From Kingdonia uniflora (lineage: Eukaryota > Streptophyta > Magnoliopsida > Ranunculales > Circaeasteraceae), in the NCBI GenBank assembly GCA_014058105.1, contig JACGCM010001976.1, positions 1,039,001-1,103,000 on the forward strand: a stretch of DNA of 64,000 nucleotides, written 5' to 3'. The notes below the pieces were generated by a model. It had not been told where the DNA came from. It ran no database searches and saw only the letters and a list, made by a program, of their open reading frames with translations. The position numbers and the translations under genes were made by a program. This document shows positions 60,601-64,000 of this stretch, piece after piece. The stretch's first letter is position 1, and each line of letters starts with the position of its first letter.

Positions 60601-63515
60601 AGAAGCTCGAGAGGGGAACTTTCTGAGTGGCCAAAATCAGATGTTGGTTAGAAATTTTAAGTTTGCAAATGTGATTCTGGTCTATGTGAGACTTCGTCAA
60701 CGGAGGTTTCTCAGAGGTGTCCTATGTTGTTTCAAGATAGTATTAGCCTTGAGCCTTGATATTAACTTGAAGAAAAGTAAGACCACGGGAGTGAGGTGCC
60801 AGATCTTTGTAAGATGTCTAATGCGTTCGGGTAGATTTACTTGGGGCTTTCGTTGAGAGTTGGGAACTTTTTGCAGCGATATTTCTGAGTAGACTGAGCC
60901 ACTTGGGGACCTTCCAGAAGGAGAAAGGGGAAAGATTACGCTTCTGATCAGTACCTTGCCAAATTATTATTTCTTCTTGTTATCCTTGCCATAGGGTCTG
61001 GTGATGGTTGCACCATGTTAGTCCTACAAAGACTACGATCCTGCCCGGAGTGATATTCATAAGGTGGGCTCACACATTTTTTATTTTTATACCGGGGCCT
61101 TTTGAGGTAAAATCTCACACCTCCTATTTGGATTGTTAAGTGGGGATAATATCAGTGGTAGACTGGGCCGTGGCATGAGTGTTATGTGGATCTTTAAGTT
61201 AGGCAGACCACGAGGCACTGGATTTATTTTGTGTTATGTTTGGATATATTTTACAGTCTCTGGCAGTAAGTTATAGCCGACTGCCGACCCTCTTCCGTCT
61301 TCTGTATTTTGACAATCTGTTCTTGAGTGCTACAATAGCCCTCGTTCGTTTGTGGGATTCACCATTTAGGGTGGAATTTTCACCTTTACAGAATGAAAAT
61401 AAGATACTCTTTTTTGCAGTAGAAAATAATATAATGTAGTATGACTGTCAGCAAGCTCACTAGATCATGTAGTCTATCTGTTTAAGTCATAACTATGTTT
61501 ATAATATTTGCATGCAGGCCATCAATAGTTTGAAGAATGTTGATTCCACAGCATTACTACAGTTTCTGCAGCCAGTATTGAATATGCTCCTTCATCTAAT
61601 CGGGGATGGTGGTGAAACCCTTCAGGTACTATCAGTACTTTAAAAACCTCTTGTAGGTCTATCACTGTTCAAATTAAGTTAGAAGCATCTATTTTTGTGT
61701 TAAAAAGGTGTCTCTTTGGGGGGGGGGGGGGGGGTGTGGATTCTTATTTGAAAAGGTTGATGGGGGTGCAAATAACAAATTAGTCACCTCTTCTAGTCCA
61801 TTTTTCTGTTGGGTTCAAATTTTTATCTGCATCATCTTTTATATGTCGGGATTCTATGTGACTGAGATAAAAAAAAAATGTTGTGTTTTTATTTTTCTGT
61901 GAGTAAATGACAATGACACTCAATCTTTCAAGGATCTCCATATTGATTACTGGGTTATATTCACATGTCAGGCACTTGCTGCAATTACATGCAACCAATT
62001 AATTAATAAAATTTATCATTTTCATTGTTAGCGAGCATTGTAGTTCTATTGCTATCTTTCCTTTTACAAAGAGGCTGCTTGAGTCTACAGTCCAGAATCC
62101 AGATCAAGCTGCCCTAAACAACCGTCTATCAGGCTTCGATTGAGCCAGTACTTTATTATATCCTTCAAACACGTATCTCAGATAAGTAGAACAAGAGAGA
62201 TTAAAGGGAGCTGCTATTTTAGGGGTGTAAGATAATGACATTTTCCAGCGATGTGAGAGAACTCTTTCATAAGCAGTGGGAATAAATTTAACAGTTCGGA
62301 CCATGAGTTGTCTCACTAGAGCAAAAAGATACACCTTTTAGGAGGTACTTGCCATTCTATTACTTCTTTGTATTTTGCCTTGAAACTTTTCCTCTTCGTT
62401 GGACTCCTTCAATAATCTAATAGAAACAATCATTGAAAATTAGAAGATGAACAGAAAAGTATTCATGAAGGCTAAAATTAAATTTTGGCATTTCTGAAAG
62501 TTTACTTGGGTTAAAGGGAAACGCTATCCCTATCGGAGTGGACATAGAGGCATGGTGTATTTCACATTGTAATGACTATCATAACTATCTAATATTTTAA
62601 AAAGGCTCAATAAGCCAATAGTGACTGTTTAAATTAGACCATATACACCACTAAATTTGCAAACAAAAACACAAGAGGACATCTTTCATTGCTACCTAAA
62701 TGTCAATTCAAAAGAATTTTTCATACCTTGACTTGTGGGATACATCTGTCAATAGTTGCACAAACCAATTTAAAGCAAATGGGTTAAAAATTGATAATAT
62801 TCGGGAAAATTGGGAGGAATAAAAGTAAATTGGAAAATAGTGGCCTTTTCAAGATGTTCCTTGCAGACAATAATATCAGGATATAGTTTGATTTTCTTTG
62901 TTAGCCATTACTTGCCTTGGAACTTTTTCTCCCCTCGAAATAAAAAAGGAAAGAGAAGATAGATACTCATTTTCCTAAGTAGTTGCAGCTATGATATTTT
63001 CTACAGTTCTCTTCCTTTTTTGGCTAATCAAGTTGAGGTTCTGCGGACCCCTACCAGAAATATAAAAAAAGAAGGAATTAGTAGAATCTCTAAAATTTCT
63101 TTCCCTATCATCCTCATCAATCATGGCGCGGGAGGCTAGGACTCTATTGCCAAATTATCCATTTTGTTGAACATAGTCAGTACAAATGGAAGAGTGTAAA
63201 GTATGCTTCTAAAACTCTAGAGAATGAATAAAATGTCTTAGATAAGGTTTCAAAAAATATTAAATGTTTTAATCAAATTTATTGCAAAAAGTGAAAAAAA
63301 TAAACATGTTTAATAATCTGCACATTCGTTGGCTTCTCTGAACTTCTCCAAGCAATTGAAATATGTATCACTTAGTAATTTGTAATGTGTATCACTTCAT
63401 TTTAATAATTCCTTTCAACAGCTTGTCTGATTTGGAAGTCAATGATGTTCACTTCTGTCTTTACTTGTTTCTTTTAGGTCGCAGCCTTTCGAGCCATGGT
63501 CAATATCTTAACAAG
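39051..63515 (+). CDS. SPK1: SPIKE1-type DOCK family guanine nucleotide exchange factor, N-terminal part (16 exons)
   Basis: SPIKE1 is the plant DOCK-type GEF that activates ROP GTPases and acts through the WAVE/SCAR-ARP2/3 pathway in cell shape and at ER exit sites. Exons: 39051-39137, 40133-40295, 40959-41053, 41819-41934, 43358-43413, 43505-43602, 44472-44609, 48049-48348, 48930-49223, 49573-49740, 49823-50014, 51949-51992, 53054-53123, 53814-53975, 61518-61625 and 63478-63515. They join without phase conflict to 2129 nt (about 709 codons of an expected 1,800 or so), all bounded by GT-AG and free of stops. Landmarks are QRFRRIPRQSL, QIFEGPDTDIET, AYEPAFDWENER, LHCLYIYPLTVSLSRKRN and LRLCSSLYP. 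The DHR-1 (C2-like, lipid-binding) region lies in exons 10-14; the catalytic DHR-2 is beyond the window. The start is the ATG at 39,054 or 39,063, or an upstream exon. It appears intact and probably functional. Confidence 0.95.
40133..40295 (+). CDS. SPK1: SPIKE1 exon 2
   Basis: The exon encodes LEQWPHLNELVECYKADWV, then KYGHYESIAPISFQNQIFEG and PDTDIET. It splits a Glu codon (G/AG) with the next exon. The donor is GTGAGG. Confidence 0.95.
40959..41053 (+). CDS. SPK1: SPIKE1 exon 3
   Basis: The exon encodes MHLSSVRHSG followed by an acidic linker and PSTSGRQLCE. The acceptor GGATGCAG and donor GTGAGT give phase agreement with exon 2. The intron behind it (41,054-41,818) holds only a short direct repeat, TTGACTTAGAC (41,449 and 41,561). 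Confidence 0.9.
41819..41934 (+). CDS. SPK1: SPIKE1 exon 4
   Basis: The exon encodes QHFGESPLPAYEPAFDWENE and then a Gly-Gln-Arg-Thr stretch (GQRTSEIHPVQFE). It ends two bases into a Ser codon completed by exon 5. Confidence 0.93.
42104..42190 (+). mobile_element. tRNA-like SINE head in SPIKE1 intron 4
   Basis: TTGCTCAATTGG (A-box-like, 42,113-42,124) and GATCAATTCC (B-box-like, about 42,158-42,167) have the spacing of an internal RNA polymerase III promoter. No target duplication or poly(A) tail was found, so this is a weak call. Confidence 0.35.
42788..42945. repeat. Foldback repeat of about 155 bp (MITE-like)
   Basis: TTGAATCCTACGAATCA near 42,790 is the near-exact inverse of TTTGAATCGTAGGATTCAA near 42,924-42,942. 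Internal AT-rich sequence also contains TTTGAATCCTATGATTCA. This suggests a small non-autonomous transposon. Confidence 0.55.
43358..43413 (+). CDS. SPK1: SPIKE1 exon 5
   Basis: The exon encodes GLKISVKVLSLTFQAGSV. The frame splits a Glu codon with exon 6 (G/AG) at donor GTGGGT. Confidence 0.93.
43505..43602 (+). CDS. SPK1: SPIKE1 exon 6
   Basis: The exon encodes EPFYGTICLYNRERREKLSE, then DFYFRVLPTELND. The acceptor is TATTGCAG and the donor GTAAGC. Confidence 0.95.
43655..43738. repeat. Short foldback in intron 6
   Basis: CATAGTTTGATCC near 43,655 is inverted at GGATCAAACTATG near 43,725. This could form a stem-loop in the pre-mRNA. Confidence 0.5.
44472..44609 (+). CDS. SPK1: SPIKE1 exon 7
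   Basis: The exon encodes VRLPSEVRSIFSLDAPSASV, then CLLVQLEKPCTEDGGVTPSV and YSRKEP. It lies between GT-AG sites in phase 0. Confidence 0.95.
44610..48048. other. SPIKE1 intron 7, repeat-rich
   Basis: This 3.4 kb intron contains a TCTAGAG-rich stretch at 44,810-44,940, a MITE-like foldback (46,795-47,053) and otherwise AT-rich sequence with many stops on both strands. No gene was seen. Confidence 0.6.
46795..47053. mobile_element. hAT-type MITE candidate
   Basis: The stretch begins TAAGGGTGTCGG and ends CAAACACACCCTAA, giving a short inverted terminus AGGGTGT. Internal inverted copies (GAGAAA-TGGTTTCTCA, GGGAAACTGTTTCCCAC) make it strongly self-complementary. No clean 8-bp target duplication could be read. 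Confidence 0.5.
48049..48348 (+). CDS. SPK1: SPIKE1 exon 8
   Basis: This 100-codon exon encodes VHLTEREKQKLQVWSRIMPY, then RESFAWAIVPLFDNS, a Ser/Gly-rich linker and SSIVVEISNLNKVKESY. The acceptor is CCTAACAG and the donor GTATGT. Confidence 0.97.
48591..48627. repeat. (GT)9 followed by G20
   Basis: A GT run is fused to twenty consecutive G residues in intron 8, with potential to form G-quadruplexes and to be length-variable. Confidence 0.9.
48930..49223 (+). CDS. SPK1: SPIKE1 exon 9
   Basis: The exon encodes DPKRKVHKPVKGVLRLEIEK followed by a low-conservation acidic/Asn-rich linker to GCADD. The donor is GTGAGT. Confidence 0.95.
49573..49740 (+). CDS. SPK1: SPIKE1 exon 10, start of DHR-1
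   Basis: The exon encodes FDFRTMTKSEPFSQLLHCLY, then IYPLTVSLSRKRNLFVRIEL and RKDD. This is the first strand set of the DHR-1/C2-type domain that binds phospholipid in DOCK proteins. Confidence 0.95.
49823..50014 (+). CDS. SPK1: SPIKE1 exon 11, DHR-1
   Basis: The exon encodes SIYPRDLGAPLQKWAHTQVA, then VGARTACFHDEIKLCLPAYL and LLFTFFHIDLQTKLEAPKP. The acceptor is GGTACAAG and the donor GTAAGT. Confidence 0.95.
50015..51948. other. SPIKE1 intron 11
   Basis: This is an AT-rich intron with a (CT)n run at 50,621-50,660 and one SINE (51,295-51,454). Otherwise I see nothing assignable. Confidence 0.6.
51281..51469 (+). mobile_element. tRNA-derived SINE with target duplications
   Basis: The body (51,295-51,454) has TGGCCCAGTGGT as A box and GAGTTCGAAACCC as B box (about 51,348-51,360), and it ends in an A-rich tail. 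It is flanked by AACTCCCTAGAAGA (51,281-51,294) and AATTCCCTGTAAGGA (51,455-51,469), a diverged target duplication. It lies in sense orientation in SPIKE1 intron 11. Confidence 0.75.
51949..51992 (+). CDS. SPK1: SPIKE1 exon 12
   Basis: This short exon encodes VIIGYAALPLSTHA plus two bases of a Gln codon; exon 13 supplies the third. The donor is GTACGT. Confidence 0.93.
53054..53123 (+). CDS. SPK1: SPIKE1 exon 13
   Basis: The exon encodes LRSDIALPIMRELVPHYLQD and then SSK. The acceptor is TGACACCAG and the donor GTATAT. The preceding intron (51,993-53,053) shows no feature. Confidence 0.95.
53380..53545 (+). repeat. Small LTR-like sequence (TRIM or solo-LTR candidate)
   Basis: TGTTGGAGTATATAG opens the stretch, with GGTCCCACATTGGTTAG, then TATATAAAGAG as a TATA-like box and a likely termination area. 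This is the style of short plant LTRs. No target duplication was confirmed, so this remains tentative. Confidence 0.35.
53814..53975 (+). CDS. SPK1: SPIKE1 exon 14
   Basis: The exon encodes ERLDYLEDGKNIFRLRLRLC, then SSLYPVNERIRDFFLEYDRH and TLRTSAPWGSELLE. The acceptor is ATTTGTAG and the donor GTACTT. Confidence 0.97.
54690..58319 (-). mobile_element. Complete hAT transposon with perfect 8-bp target duplication
   Basis: The element starts TAGGGATGGTAATGGGGCGG and ends in the inverse (GGGGCAAATTGCCATCCCTA), giving imperfect terminal inverted repeats of about 20 bp with GC-rich subterminal blocks at both ends. It is flanked by the 8-bp direct repeat GGTATATC at 54,682-54,689 and 58,320-58,327, the hAT signature. 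The transposase is on the minus strand, antisense to SPIKE1. The intact duplication and termini suggest fairly recent insertion, while the transposase is already damaged. Confidence 0.95.
55450..57440 (-). pseudogene. hAT transposase with frameshifts and a stop
   Basis: On the minus strand the parts in order are a BED-type zinc finger (a C-x-x-C followed by HLFDHIDNSC, in two frames), ALGKMIILHEYPLSMVEHYG plus FREYSKALRPMFKVVSRNTV (56,914-57,405), and the DDE-core part HKLSTLTVDNCSTNDV with RGDVLYMRCSSHILNLIVKD (56,372-56,713). MKLTEFYYPLIYEDDSAIEI follows at 55,806-55,997, and the C-terminal hAT dimerisation domain (WWKANESKYPTLHCIARDVL, then STAASESAFSTSGRFVSPYR) lies at 55,452-55,799. The zinc finger is split by a frameshift, a TGA stands at 55,806-55,808 and the central part changes frame, so the element cannot move by itself. 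Confidence 0.9.
58320..58391. repeat. 33-bp tandem duplication overlapping the hAT target site
   Basis: GGTATATCACCTGATTGATC plus TGTATGCTAAAAT (from 58,320) is followed by the diverged copy GGTATATCATCCGATGGATC plus TATATGCTAAAAT (from 58,359). The first copy begins with the element's target duplication. Confidence 0.75.
59430..59790 (+). pseudogene. Plant-type RNase H remnant
   Basis: Fragments of the RVT_3/RNase H fold typical of plant LINEs are visible: GETVQLSLLIQVGRPF-like, then FYGFSIKHIFKESNKEAHHL followed by ASLEK. Stops are frequent. In plant LINEs this domain follows RT, so here it may belong to a separate, older copy. Confidence 0.5.
60090..61010 (+). pseudogene. LINE reverse transcriptase remnant
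   Basis: This is a non-LTR retrotransposon RT in broken frames: a GPDGFT-like loop near 60,140 (SGPDCFTIVFFHGCL-type reading), then VRPISLISSVYNIIAKNLTT at about 60,245, QIFDGVSVTNENIFFASN, LRGVLCCFKIVLALSLDIN plus LKKSKTTGV, and STLPNYYFFLLSLP at about 60,960. The order fits an L1-like plant LINE. Stops and frameshifts are many; no 3' tail was identified. Confidence 0.72.
61518..61625 (+). CDS. SPK1: SPIKE1 exon 15
   Basis: The exon encodes AINSLKNVDSTALLQFLQPV, then LNMLLHLIGDGGETLQ. The acceptor is TGCATGCAG and the donor GTACTA. It lies 7.5 kb after exon 14. Confidence 0.97.
61718..61734. repeat. G17 homopolymer
   Basis: Seventeen consecutive G residues in intron 15, on the sense strand of SPIKE1. 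Confidence 0.9.
62104..62334 (-). other. Open minus-strand stretch in intron 15, not recognised
   Basis: A 76-residue reading (VRQLMVRTVKFIPTAYERVL, then SLSYTPKIAAPFNLSCSTYL) has balanced composition. It has no flanking coding and no known pattern. It could be a remnant of a pseudogene or chance. Confidence 0.2.
63478..63515 (+). CDS. SPK1: SPIKE1 exon 16 (last in window)
   Basis: The exon encodes VAAFRAMVNILT and two bases of an Arg codon. The acceptor is CTTTTAG and the donor GTATGT. The next exon is outside the window. Confidence 0.93.
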
Positions 63516-63849
63516 GTATGTTTATTGTATGCAATATATTGCCTTGGTAACGTCTTCCATTATAGAACAAAACTGTCAGGAATTGAAATATTTATAATTA
63601 TTTGGATGGTATATACATTTATTAACCTTTCGAGCCATGAACTTTTAGCCTTTCTCTTCTTATTCTGAGAAGGTATATATATTTATTAACCTCTTTAATA
63701 GAGTCCCCCTCTGAGATAACTACGAAATATACAACCCAAGGGGCTATAGAGTGAACATGATGTGGCACATCCCTCATAGAGTCGTCTACCTCCGTGTGAC
63801 CTATGTTTATATTTATGCTCTTTTGATTCAAGCCTCTCCATTGCTGGAG

Positions 63850-64000
63850 ATGCTAAGTTGATTTAGGGACTTGCTTGTTTAACCAACAAGGTTAAAGAGG
63901 AAGTTTTCCCAATTTAAGTAGAATTCTATTTTAATTAGAATCAGGAACTCTAATTCTAACCCCCCTTGTGTTCTATAAAGGGGAGGTCTAGGTTATTTGT
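63850..64000 (+). repeat. LTR-like sequence at the window edge
   Basis: AACCAACAAGG, an AATTCTATTTTAATTAGAAT-type palindrome and CTATAAAGGGGAGG (TATA-like) follow in the order seen in short plant LTRs. It is cut by the window end. Confidence 0.3.

Larger units (their letters stand above)
53976..61517. other. SPIKE1 intron 14 (7.5 kb) swollen by transposons
   Basis: The intron carries the complete hAT element (54,690-58,319) and LINE remnants (about 59,430-61,010), both listed separately. The remaining 2.5 kb is AT-rich without recognisable genes. Confidence 0.85.

Overview
The window is nuclear DNA of a flowering plant, most likely a eudicot. The evidence is the GT-AG introns of a plant-type SPIKE1 (DOCK GEF) gene, plant retrotransposon lineages, a plant hAT element, tRNA-derived SINEs and a block of DNA with plant-mitochondrial character. 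I cannot name the species.

Positions 1-24,130 are nested transposable elements. The host element is a decayed Ty3/gypsy retrotransposon of the Tat type on the + strand, whose 5' end lies outside the window. It has gag/protease (135-1030), reverse transcriptase plus RNase H (1231-2440), a second RNase H plus integrase (7925-9625), tandem repeats behind pol, a long coiled-coil gene on the opposite strand (about 10,350-23,110) and a 3' LTR (about 23,500-24,035). It carries two insertions. At 2441-7915 sits an inverted, truncated copy of the LTR and antisense-gene end of a related element, so the window holds two facing arms of about 5.3 kb. At 14,569-19,890 sits a gene-capturing DNA transposon with fragments of a glycerol-3-phosphate permease, inositol-pentakisphosphate 2-kinase (IPK1), a heavy-metal-associated isoprenylated protein (HIPP) and at least one unrecognised gene.

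Positions 24,036-26,250 are AT-rich host sequence with a GA-rich leader-like stretch, a possible two-codon first exon (25,250-25,255) and an exon-like block (25,384-25,519). Positions 26,250-38,500 are a GC-richer block with dispersed short repeats, minisatellites, a group II intron signature and no intact gene. I read it as a nuclear insertion of mitochondrial DNA (NUMT).

Positions 39,051-63,515 hold the only intact gene: the first 16 recognisable exons (about 709 codons, phase-consistent throughout) of a SPIKE1/DOCK-family guanine nucleotide exchange factor, continuing past the right edge. Its introns hold a complete but mutated hAT element with a perfect 8-bp target duplication (54,690-58,319), LINE remnants, a SINE with target duplications, MITE-like foldbacks and long G runs.

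I saw no CRISPR array, prokaryotic operon or clearly new biochemical system. The most unusual items are the paired antisense genes of the retroelement, including a 76-bp intron conserved in both copies, the multi-gene capture element, and the large organelle insert just upstream of, or inside, SPIKE1.
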